From Bacillota bacterium (GTDB lineage: Bacteria > Bacillota > Sulfobacillia > Sulfobacillales > Sulfobacillaceae): 43,241 nt of DNA. Below the pieces are notes generated by a model. That model did not search any database. It was given only the letters and a program-made list of their open reading frames with translations, and was not told the origin of the DNA. Shown piece by piece: positions 1 through 8,869 of this stretch (position 1 is the stretch's first letter; every line of letters starts with the position of its first letter). The stretch is taken from assembly GCA_021797825.1 (NCBI GenBank), contig JAJZZA010000026.1, forward strand, positions 1 to 43,241, given 5' to 3'. The position numbers were made by a program, and so were the translations under genes.

Positions 1-33
1 GATTCGGGTATGTGGGCACCAGTATGGAGGCGA

Positions 34-484
34 GTAGGTAGAACGCGGCCTTGAGGCTTGGCCGTCATGGCGAGTTTCTCTTGGGCCGCGAACCCCTTCA
101 GAACCGGACGTGCGCAATTAACGCATCCGGCTCCCCAAAACACTCACCCTTAATTTTCCTGTGCGTTGCGTCACCTGCGGCGATGGGAGGTGGAACCACG
201 GTGTCACGGCCCAATCTGTCCATGCTCGGGGGCTGCGCTGACTGCGTCGACGAAGCGATTGCCACCACGCACGATGAATCGCCTGGCGGACCCGCGTCAG
301 CACCGGTATCGCGGTGCCATACCCAAAATACTGGGATAACCCGCGAAGCCGTTGGGTCAGTTCCTGCTGCTAAAGCGCGGGTGGCGCGTGGCGATGGGCC
401 TGCATCCACTGTTTCGTCGCGACATAGAATTTCCGAACGCTCTTCGGTGTCGGGATTCGGACGAGCCGAAAATTTCCCTTAGAT
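34..484 (-). mobile_element. Group II intron, 3' remnant (domains V-VI plus RT tail)
   Basis: On the minus strand, positions 133-101 fold as a group II intron domain V. The lower stem GAGCCGGA pairs with UCCGGUUC, the AGC catalytic triad is present, and there is a CG bulge. Domain VI would follow, and a plausible 3' splice end is TACCTAC at about 40-34 (the AY rule). The apical loop is UUAAUUG rather than the usual GNRA tetraloop, so the element may be inactive. Only the 3' part is here: the 5' domains and most of the ORF are missing. The boundaries are estimates. Confidence 0.7.
118..484 (-). pseudogene. Group II intron reverse transcriptase/maturase, C-terminal fragment
   Basis: The minus strand translates as the C-terminal maturase part of an LtrA-type protein. 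One part contains KSVRKFYVATKQWMQ. After an in-frame TAG at 372-370, the same frame continues with LRGLSQYFGYGTAI and WWQSLRRRSQR, the usual end of intron RTs (short linker, aromatic Y-F-G-Y, basic W-L-x-R-R-S-Q-R). The catalytic RT domain (YADD) is absent, so this fragment cannot encode reverse transcriptase. It lies directly against domain V of the same intron, as expected for an ORF in domain IV. The left limit of homology, near 470-484, is approximate. Confidence 0.7.
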
Positions 485-550
485 GTTAGCCTATTCCATG
501 GACACCGTGAACTCGGGGATGATACGCGAATTCCCATCGAGGTGCACACG

Positions 551-838
551 ATGGCAACACAATATGATGCGGCGTTTAAAGCACAAGCGGTGCCATGGGT
601 CACAGAACGAACGAAGCCGATTGCTGAAGTGGCCCGCGATTGAGGCATTCCGGACACGACGTTGCACCAAGGGGTGACCCATGGGCGACAACATCCCGAC
701 CGCCCGTTTGTCGGGAGTGGCACACGCCGGCCGGGTGACCAGGAGGTTCGCGATTTACAGCGGCGGATACGGGATTGGGAAGAGGAAAATGCGATCGTAA
801 AAAAAGCGATGCGCCTCGTCGCTAACGATCGGAAGTAA
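551..838 (+). pseudogene. IS3-family transposase OrfA relic (in-frame stop)
   Basis: An ATG at 551 opens a frame of 96 codons ending in TAA at 838, interrupted once by TGA at 641-643. The product has the N-terminal helix-turn-helix of IS3-family OrfA (MATQYDAAFKAQAV, then PIAEVARD-stop-GIPDTTLH). It ends in the leucine-zipper-like segment VRDLQRRIRDWEEENAIVKK. The stop replaces a residue of the HTH, normally a leucine or similar, and not a cysteine, so recoding is unlikely. No orfB (DDE domain) follows. The relic lies between the group II intron tail and a truncated gene, and is probably the scar of an insertion. Confidence 0.75.
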
Positions 839-840
839 CA

Positions 841-1200
841 TAGGCGTTCATCCATGCACACCGCCATGGCGGCCCGAGCCGATAATCCGCATTGACTGGG
901 GACGATGACGTCGACTGCGGCGCCTAGGATGACTTCTTTGTGCCGCACGATTTTTCCGATGCCGACCCGCAGGCGGGCAACCGATCCATCCGGATTGAAA
1001 TCGTGACGCCACACGATATGGGGATCAAAATCCGAGATATCCTCAGGAGGCAACCATTTCACGCCGACCGCAAACGAGTGGTTGGGAGCCACCCGGGTGA
1101 CGACGGTGGGCCACAAGCACACAAAGGATGCATCGAGGAAGCGTTGCGCGTCGTCTCCCTCCAAAACGAGGGGCGTTTCAGGCTTGTGGAAAGATGCCAT
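841..1200 (-). pseudogene. Unrecognised protein, 3' truncated at the IS3 relic
   Basis: The start is ATG at 1200, chosen because AAGGAGG sits 9 bases upstream. The product begins MASFHKPETPLVLEGDDA and continues for about 120 residues. At about 840 the frame runs into the reverse strand of the IS3 relic, where it stops making sense. I do not recognise the family: it looks soluble, with no signal peptide or obvious motif. The likely history is an intact gene cut by an IS3-type insertion. It could also be a short intact orphan. Confidence 0.4.
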
Positions 1201-1232
1201 CGGAAGTGCCCTCCTTATCCATTTGCCACGAT

Positions 1233-1269
1233 CCCCCGGCATAGCCGCTCATCGCGGCTGTGCCGGGGG
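1233..1269 (-). terminator. Strong hairpin (terminator or leader stem)
   Basis: The arms CCCCCGGCA-T-AGCCGC and GCGGCT-G-TGCCGGGGG pair over 16 positions (one is T-G) around a 5-base loop TCATC. It sits 40 bases past the lipoprotein-like stop (1309) in the direction of the truncated gene at 1200. There is no U-tract on either strand, so intrinsic termination is possible but unproven. Confidence 0.5.
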
Positions 1270-1308
1270 GCGCATAGGGATGCCTGCGGCCCCGTGAGGC
1301 CCGGCGGG

Positions 1309-2604
1309 TTAGGATTCCCCGCCGGGCTCTAAGGGGGGCGAGCTAGTCAAAGACTGGCCGCATCGGGTGCAAAAGCGCGTGTGGGGTGGATTGGTCTGGC
1401 CACACGCGCAGGGGATCCGGGTGCGTTGCCGCTGCCGCCCTCTCAACACACCCCAAAGCGCCAGCGCCACGGCCGCGAGGCTGGCGCCGCCGACCTCCGC
1501 CACATGGACCCAGCGCAACGTGTGCCATGTGGCCGAACCGGTCCAGACGTAGGCCCTGAGGGCGCTCGTATGCTGATTCAGGCGGCCTAGGAGCGGCAGC
1601 GACCAGGGGGACGCCGCCAGCGTGACCGCGCCATTCCAGCCATGAGCCGTATGCAGGCCGACAGAGGACCATGCAGACGGCAAAAGCCAGCCGTGGGCCG
1701 GCAAAAAGGTCCAGATGGCGGTATGGCGTTGCCACCAAAACGTGGAGGACACCGCGGCGGTAAAAAGCCGCAGGGTCCCCCATGGTGCATGCAGGCCGGG
1801 TGTAAGGGTCAAAGCCGCGGACCAAGTGGGCGCCCCATGGCTGAGGTACTCGTGGGCCTGCGGATCGGTAACGTGCCACCAGGCGCGAATGGCGCGGCGC
1901 TGGGCCGCGGAAAAGCGCATCGTCCAGGTGCCGGTGAACCGCGGGTGGGGGCCCAAGTCCGGCTGGAGCGTCAGCCGATAGACCGGAGGAACCCACGTGA
2001 CGCCGAAGTCCGGCGCTTGGCCTAACTGGTTCGTGACAGCAGCATAGGACGGCTGGCCGGAAGGCACCGTCCACGGCACGATAAGCGTATCAGTGCTGGC
2101 GCTGCTTTGCCAGTCCCCGGCTTGGCTGTTGCCGGCATTTTGGAGCGCTTGGGTGACCCAGTGCCACTGGTAGCCTGAGCCGTTGTCCGGATCGTGGATG
2201 GTGTACGTGTAGGCCCACGGCACGCCGGAATCCTGCATGGTCACCGGCTGAAAATGGCGGGCGCCGGTGGCCGCTTGCAAGATCTGATTCAGCTGCCGAA
2301 TCGAGCGAAAATGATCCGTGATGGTCCAGACCTCTTGGCCGTTGTGGACCACAGGTCCGCTCACCGTGGCGCCAGGAGGCGCATGGTGTTGGAGCAACGC
2401 CGTCACTTGCGCGAGGCTCAGGCCGCCGTTGCTTTGGATGTCGCTGGCGGTATCCGAGCCGGTCCAGACGATCGTGCCAGACCCGTTCGGCGCAATGGTG
2501 GTCTGGACCGCGGTGGTGGCGCCGCACCCGGCAAGACCGAGTGCGAGCAAGCCGCCGCCTAGAAGCCAGGTCCAGCGATGACTCTCGGGACCGGAGAGGT
2601 CCAG
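1309..2604 (-). CDS. Lipoprotein-like membrane protein with C-terminal zinc ribbon
   Basis: The N-terminal part reads RWTWLLGGGLLALGLAGCG, a lipoprotein signal with lipobox LAGC. An outer domain of about 300 residues rich in Trp, Thr and Ser follows. Then comes one membrane segment (GGASLAAVALALWGVL), a basic stop-transfer stretch and a C-terminal zinc ribbon (CACGQ, then CTRCGQ). The layout recalls LppM/DUF3153-type lipoproteins (weak recognition). The start is uncertain. TTG at 2550 would leave only seven residues before the lipobox; CTG at 2604 has GGAG eight bases upstream and gives a full signal. No ATG or GTG is in frame, and the upstream DNA is a ParA relic, so the native 5' end may be lost. 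Confidence 0.6.
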   Translation of the reverse strand: MDLSGPESHRWTWLLGGGLLALGLAGCGATTAVQTTIAPNGSGTIVWTGSDTASDIQSNGGLSLAQVTALLQHHAPPGATVSGPVVHNGQEVWTITDHFRSIRQLNQILQAATGARHFQPVTMQDSGVPWAYTYTIHDPDNGSGYQWHWVTQALQNAGNSQAGDWQSSASTDTLIVPWTVPSGQPSYAAVTNQLGQAPDFGVTWVPPVYRLTLQPDLGPHPRFTGTWTMRFSAAQRRAIRAWWHVTDPQAHEYLSHGAPTWSAALTLTPGLHAPWGTLRLFTAAVSSTFWWQRHTAIWTFLPAHGWLLPSAWSSVGLHTAHGWNGAVTLAASPWSLPLLGRLNQHTSALRAYVWTGSATWHTLRWVHVAEVGGASLAAVALALWGVLRGRQRQRTRIPCACGQTNPPHTRFCTRCGQSLTSSPPLEPGGES

Positions 2605-2852
2605 CCCGTCAACTCCGCCAATTGCGGTTGCCGGTCCCGTTGTTGCGGATGGTCCGCCGGCAGCGGCAAGTCCCCATAAATCGTCCGCCGCGCCAAGGCA
2701 TCGGGGCCAAAGCCTAAACTGATGGTCAAGCTGCCTTGGTCAACGGCCAATCAGCAATTCCCTGCCATCGCCAGTCCCCATCCGAGGTAGGCCACGGTGG
2801 CCGTCTTCCCCACGCCGTCCTGCTGATTGATCAGCGCAAGGCCCCGCGGGCC
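2559..2852 (-). pseudogene. ParA/Soj-type ATPase fragment
   Basis: Minus-strand frame with LALINQQDGVGKTATVAYLG, a deviant Walker A of the ParA/MinD family (canonical KGGVGKTT). It then reads GLAMAGN, an in-frame TGA at 2753-2751, and SLTISLGFGPDALARRTIY, the stretch after the ParA switch region. It lacks a start codon and the last two thirds of the protein (about 250-290 residues in the family). Together with the internal stop this makes it a relic. It lies between release factor 3 and the lipoprotein-like gene and overlaps the latter's possible start. ParA relics usually come from plasmids or integrated elements. Confidence 0.65.
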
Positions 2853-2876
2853 TTAGCTTGACCCCGCCGATTTGCC

Positions 2877-4442
2877 CTAGCCCGCGGACTCGTCCGCCAA
2901 CTCGCGCAGAATCAACCCGGGCGTCTTTTCGAGAAGACGGTCCAAGGTCCGCAGGTCCTCTGCCAACACGACATGACGTCCATCTGCGTCGCGAATCAGG
3001 CGCGCACGGTCAAAGCGCCCGATCTCGGGATCCGGCCCGCTGGCGATACGGCGAGCCACCGTATACGGCAGCGTACGGAGCGTAATGTCCACCCCATATT
3101 CCTGCTGCATGCGATAGCTGAGAACGTCAAATTGCAAGGATCCGACAACGCCCAGGTACACCTCCGGTCCATCCTCAAGCGGAAGAAACCGCTGAATCAG
3201 CCCCTCCTCGGTCAATTCCCTGATCCCGCGCTGAAATTGTTTGTGCTTTAGCGTATACTTCAACTCCACCTCGGCAAAGATTTCCGGGGTGAACCGCGGG
3301 AATGCCGCAAATGTGATGCCAGGCCGAACCGTCAAAGTGTCGCCAATACGAAACAGCCCATTGTCGTGCAAGCCAATGATGTCGCCCGGGTAAGCCGTTT
3401 CCACAATCGTGCGGTCCTGAGCCAGAAATTGCTGGGGTTGATTCAGCCGGATGCTGCGTCCGCTTCGCGGATGCAGGACCGTCATGCCCCGTTCAAACAT
3501 TCCGGACACCACCCGCACGAATGCCACCCGGTCGCGATGGGCCGGATTCATGTTGGCTTGAATTTTAAAGACAAACCCGGAAAAATCGGCCTGCTCGGGA
3601 CGCACCTCCCCGTCGGCAGTTGCGCGCGGCATCGGCCCGGCGCTTAGCCCAAGAAATCCGCGCAAGAATGTCTCGACGCCAAAATTGGCCATCGCCGACC
3701 CAAAAAAGACGGGGCTCAGCAGTCCGGATTGCACCGCCTCGTCATCCCAGGGTTCGGCCGCGCCATTCAGCAACGCCTCGGCTTCCGCCAGCGTGGCGCG
3801 ATGATCGTCCGCCAACTCCGCTTCCCGGGCCGGAATCCGCCTACTGCTTCGCGTAGTGCGCTGAAATGTTTCAAATGAACCCTCGTCGCGGTGGTAGAGC
3901 CCTTGAAACTGCGCTCCGGAACCAATCGGCCAGTTTATCGGATAGGTCAGCAGGTCCAATTGCCGTTCAATGTCGGCCATCAATTCCCACGGATCTTTGC
4001 TTTCCCGGTCAAGCTTATTGACGAAAGTCACCACCGGCACAGCCCGCCGCCGGCAGACCTGATAGAGTTTGCGAGTCTGCGCTTGCACCCCTTTCGCCCC
4101 GTCGATCACCATCACGGCGCTATCGGCCGCCATCAACGTTCGATACGTGTCTTCCCCAAAGTCCTGGTGACCCGGAGTGTCCAACAAATTGACCCGATAC
4201 CCCTCGAAGGGGAACTGGAGCACTGTCGTCGTCACCGAAATCCCGCGTTGCCGCTCAATTTCCATCCAGTCTGAGCGCGCATGGGCTTGCGCCCGCCGGG
4301 CCTTCACCGCCCCGGCTTCCCGAATCGCGCCCCCGAATAGCAACAGTTTTTCGGTTAGGGTGGTCTTGCCGGCGTCTGGATGCGAAATGATGGCGAACGT
4401 GCGGCCGCGGGCCACCTCCGTCTGCCAATCGCTTGCTGCCAA
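2877..4442 (-). CDS. prfC: Peptide chain release factor 3 (RF3)
   Basis: 521 residues, the usual RF3 length. It is a ribosome-binding GTPase that recycles RF1/RF2 after termination. Visible GTPase motifs: G1 SHPDAGKT (20-27), switch I with ERQRGISV (63-70), G3 DTPGH (88-92), G4 NKLD (142-145). The stretch DSAVMVIDGAKGVQAQT and the C-terminal RF3 domain with FAEVELKYTLKHKQFQRG distinguish it from EF-G. Start TTG at 4442 follows AAAGAGGGG. It is transcribed away from aconitase; the two share an intergenic region of 158 bases. Confidence 0.93.
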   Translation of the reverse strand: MAASDWQTEVARGRTFAIISHPDAGKTTLTEKLLLFGGAIREAGAVKARRAQAHARSDWMEIERQRGISVTTTVLQFPFEGYRVNLLDTPGHQDFGEDTYRTLMAADSAVMVIDGAKGVQAQTRKLYQVCRRRAVPVVTFVNKLDRESKDPWELMADIERQLDLLTYPINWPIGSGAQFQGLYHRDEGSFETFQRTTRSSRRIPAREAELADDHRATLAEAEALLNGAAEPWDDEAVQSGLLSPVFFGSAMANFGVETFLRGFLGLSAGPMPRATADGEVRPEQADFSGFVFKIQANMNPAHRDRVAFVRVVSGMFERGMTVLHPRSGRSIRLNQPQQFLAQDRTIVETAYPGDIIGLHDNGLFRIGDTLTVRPGITFAAFPRFTPEIFAEVELKYTLKHKQFQRGIRELTEEGLIQRFLPLEDGPEVYLGVVGSLQFDVLSYRMQQEYGVDITLRTLPYTVARRIASGPDPEIGRFDRARLIRDADGRHVVLAEDLRTLDRLLEKTPGLILRELADESAG

Positions 4443-4481
4443 TGATGCCCCTCTTTCCGTCCTGAGATAGCCTTGCCTGTC

Positions 4482-4487
4482 ATTATA
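4482..4487 (-). promoter_or_regulatory. Putative -10 box of the prfC promoter
   Basis: A perfect TATAAT on the minus strand, 40 bases upstream of the prfC start. I see no good -35 at 16-18 bases, so the promoter call rests on the -10 alone. Confidence 0.45.
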
Positions 4488-4600
4488 TCACGGTCCCGAT
4501 CGGCACCCCGCCCGAATTGCGCTAGAATAAGGAACGGAAGACCGCTAGCCGACTCGGGGCGATGGCCCTGAGACGAGGCTCACGAACGAGGTGAAGGCAT

Positions 4601-7318
4601 TTGAACAATCACGATCCATTTTCCGCGCGCGTCGATACCATTTTTGAGGGCCGTCCCGTCACTTACTGGCAACTCGATGCGCTAGACTCCATCAACGGCG
4701 GCCGCACCCGCCGGTTGCCGTTTTCAATTAAGATCTTGCTCGAATCCCTCCTCCGTCAGCTCGACCACTATCAAATCACGGCGCAGGATGTCCAATCCTT
4801 GGCGGCCTGGTCGCCATCCCGCGAGACGTCCCGCGAGATCCCATTCAAGCCGGCCCGCGTCGTCCTGCAGGATTTCACCGGAGTCCCGGCGGTGGTCGAT
4901 TTGGCCGCCATGCGGGCGGTGATGGCGCGCCTGGGCGGCGATCCGGAACGGATTAACCCGGTCGTGCCAGTCGATTTGGTGATTGACCACAGCGTCCAGG
5001 TCGACGCCTTTGGCAATCCCGCCGCGCTTGAATTCAACATGGACCAAGAATTTTCCCGCAATCGGGAACGGTACCGGTTTTTGAACTGGGCGCAGACCTC
5101 CTTCTCCAATTTCCGGGTGGTGCCGCCCGACACCGGCATCGTCCACCAAGTCAATCTCGAATATCTAGCTTCCGTGGTCGCAACCCGAACCCAGGCCGAC
5201 GGCCGCACCATCCTCTTCCCAGACTCCGTGGTGGGCACCGACTCGCACACCACCATGGTTAACGGCCTCGGCGTCCTAGGCTGGGGCGTCGGCGGAATTG
5301 AGGCCGAAGCCAACATGCTGGGACAACCTTTGTCCTTTCTCACCCCGGAAGTCGTCGGCGTCAAGCTTACCGGTCAGCTTCGCGAGGGAGTCACCGCCAC
5401 CGATTTGGCGCTGACCGTCACGCAATTGCTGCGTCATCACGGCGTCGTCGGCAAGTTTGTCGAGTTTTTCGGACCCGGCGTCGGCGCCATGTCCCTGGCC
5501 GATCGGACGACGGTGGCTAACATGGCTCCCGAGTATGGGGCGACCATGGGCTTTTTCCCGGTGGACGCGGAGACTCTTCGCTACTTGGCGCAAACCGGTC
5601 GTAGCGCTGACCAGGTCCGTCTGGTCCACTGGTACTTAACCCAACAAGGGCTCTTTCGCCACGACGATACGCCCGACCCGGATTTTTCGACAGTCATCCC
5701 CTTGCCGTTGGAAACCATCGAACCCAGCCTGGCTGGTCCCAAGCGTCCTCAGGATCGGGTGCCGCTGGGCAAAATGCAAGAGACGTTTAACGCGGCGTTG
5801 ACCGCCCCGCTGGCTTCCCGGGGCTTTGGACTAGACCCCCGGACGGTGGCCCGGCAAGCGCCGGTCGTCTTCCCGGATGGCGGCCAAACCTCCATTGGCC
5901 ACGGCGCCGTCGTCATCGCCGCCATCACCAGTTGCACCAACACCTCCAACCCGTCCGTCATGATAGCGGCTGGACTCCTCGCCAAAAAGGCCGTGCAGCG
6001 CGGCCTCAGCACCCCGCGTTTCGTAAAAACCAGTTTGGCTCCGGGTTCGCGCGTCGTCACCGCCTACCTCGCGGCGGTCGGTTTGTTGCCCTATTTGGAG
6101 CAACTGGGGTTTGACGTGGTCGGATACGGCTGCACCACCTGTATCGGCAACAGTGGGCCTCTGCCCGACGCCGTCGCCGAGGCCATTTCCCAGAACGACC
6201 TCACCGTGGCCGCCGTCTTAAGCGGAAACCGCAACTTCGAGGGTCGCGTCCATGCGCTGGTCAAGGCCAACTACCTGGCATCTCCCCCCTTAGTGGTCGC
6301 CTACGCCCTGGCTGGCACTGTCGACATCGATCTGGCCACCCAGCCGATTGGCGTGGGGCGCGACGGTCAACCCGTCTACCTGCGCGATATTTGGCCCAGT
6401 TCCGCGGAAATCGGCCAGGCCCTGGCCGAAGCCGTGCGTCCGGAACTTTATCTGCACGAGTATTCCGCGGTCTTAACCGCCAATCCCCGCTGGAACCAGT
6501 TGTCCGCCCCCAACGGCCATCTCTACGCCTGGGACCCCGGTTCCACCTACATTCAAGAACCCCCGTTTTTTGCCGAGTGGACGCCCGGCCACGAACGCAT
6601 TGCATCCATTCGCAACGCCCGGGTACTGGCCATGTTCGGCGACTCGGTTACCACCGACCACATTTCTCCGGCTGGCAATATTCCGGTCAGCAGTCCTGCC
6701 GGCCAATATCTGGTCGCGCATGGCGTATCCCCCCAGGACTTTAACTCCTACGGCTCACGCCGCGGCAACCACGAGGTGATGATGCGCGGTACCTTTGCCA
6801 ATATTCGCATCCATAACCTCTTGCTGCCGGGCACCGAAGGGGGTATCACGCTCCATTGGCCCGACCGCCAGACGGGCTCCATCTACGATGTAGCCATGCG
6901 CTACCTAGCGGAGCAGGTGCCCTTGGTCATTCTCGCGGGCAAAGAATACGGCACCGGCAGTTCGCGCGATTGGGCGGCCAAGGGCACCACGTTGCTGGGG
7001 GTCAAAGCCGTAATTGCCGAGAGTTTCGAGCGCATTCACCGTAGCAATTTGGTGGGTATGGGCGTACTCCCGCTCGAGTTCCAGGCGGGCACCTCGGCAT
7101 CCAGCCTGGGCCTAACGGGTGAAGAAGTGATTGATATTCCTCTGGAAAACAATCTGCGCCCGCAACAGTCACTCACCGTCACCGCTCATCGTCCCGATGG
7201 GTCGCAGATTGCCTTTCAAGTTCTGGCGCGCATCGATACCCCGGTTGACCTTGATTATTTCCGGCAAGGGGGAATCCTCCCCACCGTGCTGGGCCACCTC
7301 CTGCAATCCGCCCGGTAA
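4601..7318 (+). CDS. acnA: Aconitate hydratase (AcnA/IRP type)
   Basis: 905 residues, typical for monomeric bacterial AcnA. It interconverts citrate and isocitrate in the TCA cycle. Iron-sulfur ligands are visible in SCTNTSNP (about residue 445) and [12 protein letters not shown] (about 511 and 514). Other family landmarks are [20 protein letters not shown], the C-terminal swivel domain [13 protein letters not shown], and [16 protein letters not shown] with the substrate-binding serine/arginine loop. Start TTG at 4601 follows GAGGTGAAGG. It stands alone, divergent from prfC and convergent with the Fur-family gene; a hairpin separates the two 3' ends. Confidence 0.96.
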   Translation: MNNHDPFSARVDTIFEGRPVTYWQLDALDSINGGRTRRLPFSIKILLESLLRQLDHYQITAQDVQSLAAWSPSRETSREIPFKPARVVLQDFTGVPAVVDLAAMRAVMARLGGDPERINPVVPVDLVIDHSVQVDAFGNPAALEFNMDQEFSRNRERYRFLNWAQTSFSNFRVVPPDTGIVHQVNLEYLASVVATRTQADGRTILFPDSVVGTDSHTTMVNGLGVLGWGVGGIEAEANMLGQPLSFLTPEVVGVKLTGQLREGVTATDLALTVTQLLRHHGVVGKFVEFFGPGVGAMSLADRTTVANMAPEYGATMGFFPVDAETLRYLAQTGRSADQVRLVHWYLTQQGLFRHDDTPDPDFSTVIPLPLETIEPSLAGPKRPQDRVPLGKMQETFNAALTAPLASRGFGLDPRTVARQAPVVFPDGGQTSIGHGAVVIAAITSCTNTSNPSVMIAAGLLAKKAVQRGLSTPRFVKTSLAPGSRVVTAYLAAVGLLPYLEQLGFDVVGYGCTTCIGNSGPLPDAVAEAISQNDLTVAAVLSGNRNFEGRVHALVKANYLASPPLVVAYALAGTVDIDLATQPIGVGRDGQPVYLRDIWPSSAEIGQALAEAVRPELYLHEYSAVLTANPRWNQLSAPNGHLYAWDPGSTYIQEPPFFAEWTPGHERIASIRNARVLAMFGDSVTTDHISPAGNIPVSSPAGQYLVAHGVSPQDFNSYGSRRGNHEVMMRGTFANIRIHNLLLPGTEGGITLHWPDRQTGSIYDVAMRYLAEQVPLVILAGKEYGTGSSRDWAAKGTTLLGVKAVIAESFERIHRSNLVGMGVLPLEFQAGTSASSLGLTGEEVIDIPLENNLRPQQSLTVTAHRPDGSQIAFQVLARIDTPVDLDYFRQGGILPTVLGHLLQSAR

Positions 7319-7334
7319 CCGTGCCGCCGACACC

Positions 7335-7371
7335 CCGAAGGGACTCTGCCGGTCAGGCACAGTCCCTTCGG
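7335..7371 (+). terminator. Intrinsic-type hairpin between acnA and the Fur-family gene
   Basis: The perfect 11-base arms CCGAAGGGACT and AGTCCCTTCGG surround a 15-base loop, 17 bases past the acnA stop. There is no long U-tract. Its position between convergent genes suggests a bidirectional terminator. Confidence 0.65.
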
Positions 7372-7406
7372 CTGATGTGGCCCGAACCGCTCCGGGCCGG
7401 GGCCGA

Positions 7407-7865
7407 CTACACGCCATGATTGCCGTCGGAAGAGCACTCCGCGCAAACGCCGTGTAGTTCCACTTGGTGAAATTCCACCTGATACCCGCCGCCCCGACTC
7501 ATTGCGGCCAGTGCCGCATTGAGTCCGCACTCATAGATATCCACCACCTGTCCGCACACCGAGCAGACCAAATGGTCATGATGCGGACGGAACGGTTCGA
7601 CCAATTCATATCCAACCGTTTGGTGGCCGATCAGGGTGGGATGCGCCACGCTGAGCGCCACGAACGCCTCCATTACCCGATAGACGGTCGTCAGATTGAG
7701 CCCGTCTTCGGTTAATTCGTCGGCCAGCGTCTGAATCGTCACCGGGGCCGCATGGCTTTGCAGCGCGCGAAATACCCGCAACCGCCCCGGAGTGACTCGA
7801 AACTGGGCATCGCGCAGGCGCTGACGCAAGATGTCCTCTCCCGAAACCTCCGCCTGATGGGTCAT
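7407..7865 (-). CDS. Fur-family metalloregulator, probably nickel-responsive (Nur-like)
   Basis: 152 residues from ATG 7865 (AGGAGG upstream); a TTG 45 bases earlier is a less likely start. The N-terminal winged helix carries RVTPGRLRVFRAL and LNLTTVYRVMEAF (DNA recognition helix). The dimerisation domain has HHDHLVCSVCGQVVD and a second CAEC near the C terminus, forming the structural Cys4 zinc site. Fur, Zur, PerR and Nur cannot be told apart by motifs alone. The neighbouring gene is a NicO/UreH-like permease whose promoter has a TGCAA-N5-TTGCA site, the form described for Nur of Streptomyces. I therefore infer nickel sensing. It follows the permease gene by 45 bases, probably as an operon with autoregulation. 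Confidence 0.85.
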   Translation of the reverse strand: MTHQAEVSGEDILRQRLRDAQFRVTPGRLRVFRALQSHAAPVTIQTLADELTEDGLNLTTVYRVMEAFVALSVAHPTLIGHQTVGYELVEPFRPHHDHLVCSVCGQVVDIYECGLNAALAAMSRGGGYQVEFHQVELHGVCAECSSDGNHGV

Positions 7866-7910
7866 GAGGGTTGTTGACCTCCTGTTCCGCCCGCGCCGCA
7901 CACGGGACAA

Positions 7911-8786
7911 TTAGGTAAGCTGGCTGGTTTCCGTGCCGGGCGACCCCGGACCAAACAGGCGGAGCGCTTCGCGGCGGCTCTTGACAAACGCCCACCCGGC
8001 AATGCCGAACAGCGCCACCACGGCTAGGAAAAAGCCGGCGCCGATGGTGTGCAGATTATGCACATGCAGCGGGGTGGTTACCGCCAGTGAGGCCACCAGG
8101 CTGGGCCACGCCAGTCCCGCCGCCGCCACCGCCACAAAGGCAATCCCGCCGCCCGCCAGTGTGCGTCCGCTCACCGTCCGGGCCACATAGGCCCGCGCCT
8201 TGTCCGACAGGTGACGTCGTGCCATCCAGGCGCCGAACACGCCCCCCAGCACAATTTGCATCAACATAGTGCCCAACCCGAACAGGGCTCCAGGCAACCA
8301 TCCCAACCAGGGAGACGGCATCGCTGGCGAGAGCACCGTATAAATGATGGTGGCAAAGGCTCCCACGCCCCATCCCGCGATGAATCCGTGCAGGAGCGGC
8401 AGCCATCGCGTGGAATCTTTCGCTTTAGGCACCCGGCCGCCCAACTCCCAGCGGGCCGCTCGTCCGCGCCGCAGAATATAGACGCCCGATCCCACCATCA
8501 CGAGGCCAACCACCAAATAGACGCCAAACTGCCATCGCGGCTGCAGTTGAAAAGCCGTCAAGGCAAAATAGGCCAGCTCCGAAGCCAACGCCCGCTGCAC
8601 CGTGAACGCCAGCGAAAACAACAGGCCGACCCGTCGCCCGCCCCGACTGGAATAGCTCCCGATCGAATAGCTAAACGTAATCGGCCAGGTGTGTTCGTCC
8701 GGGGTAATGCCGTGAACCATGCCCAGCAATCCGGCCGTCGCCAAAGCGAGAAGCCAGGGAAGGTGGGCGGGATTCCAGAGATTCAT
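7911..8786 (-). CDS. NicO/UreH-like membrane metal transporter
   Basis: 291 residues with about seven hydrophobic segments. The first helix carries GMVHGITPDEHTWP, a His-x4-Asp-Glu-His arrangement like the metal-binding motif of the NicO/RcnA/UreH group of nickel-cobalt transporters. A middle loop is basic (RRGRAARWELGGRVPK), and a later helix has FIAGWGVGAFATIIY. Start ATG 8786 follows GAGGTGAGGAGTC. A homologous annotation would be TauE/SafE-like permease, and I cannot exclude that from sequence alone. Nickel is favoured because of the Nur-type operator in its promoter and the Fur-family gene just downstream. Confidence 0.6.
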   Translation of the reverse strand: MNLWNPAHLPWLLALATAGLLGMVHGITPDEHTWPITFSYSIGSYSSRGGRRVGLLFSLAFTVQRALASELAYFALTAFQLQPRWQFGVYLVVGLVMVGSGVYILRRGRAARWELGGRVPKAKDSTRWLPLLHGFIAGWGVGAFATIIYTVLSPAMPSPWLGWLPGALFGLGTMLMQIVLGGVFGAWMARRHLSDKARAYVARTVSGRTLAGGGIAFVAVAAAGLAWPSLVASLAVTTPLHVHNLHTIGAGFFLAVVALFGIAGWAFVKSRREALRLFGPGSPGTETSQLT

Positions 8787-8818
8787 GACTCCTCACCTCA
8801 CTTGCGTCATTTTGGTAC

Positions 8819-8835
8819 TTGCAATATCTTTGCAT
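8819..8835 (-). promoter_or_regulatory. Nur-box-like operator upstream of the metal transporter
   Basis: The plus strand reads TTGCAA-TATCT-TTGCAT, so both strands give TGCAA-N5-TTGCA. This agrees with the Streptomyces Nur motif tTGCaa-N5-ttGCAA. It lies 33-49 bases before the start codon, immediately downstream of a -10-like TATAGT (8843-8838), where binding would block transcription. Confidence 0.6.
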
Positions 8836-8837
8836 TA

Positions 8838-8865
8838 ACTATACCACACGGTGATAGGAATGCAA
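8838..8865 (-). promoter_or_regulatory. Putative promoter of the metal transporter operon
   Basis: Minus strand: -35-like TTGCAT (8865-8860), 16-base spacer, -10-like TATAGT (8843-8838). It is moderately close to the sigma-70/SigA consensus, and the Nur-type operator abuts its downstream edge. Confidence 0.45.
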
Positions 8866-8869
8866 GCGC

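Noticed and set aside
641-643. In-frame TGA in the IS3 orfA as a selenocysteine codon
   Set aside because: It falls at a helix-turn-helix position that is not cysteine in the family, and orfB is absent. Decay is simpler.
2751-2753. In-frame TGA in the ParA-like fragment as recoding
   Set aside because: Not a cysteine position, and the gene lacks its start and most of its length.
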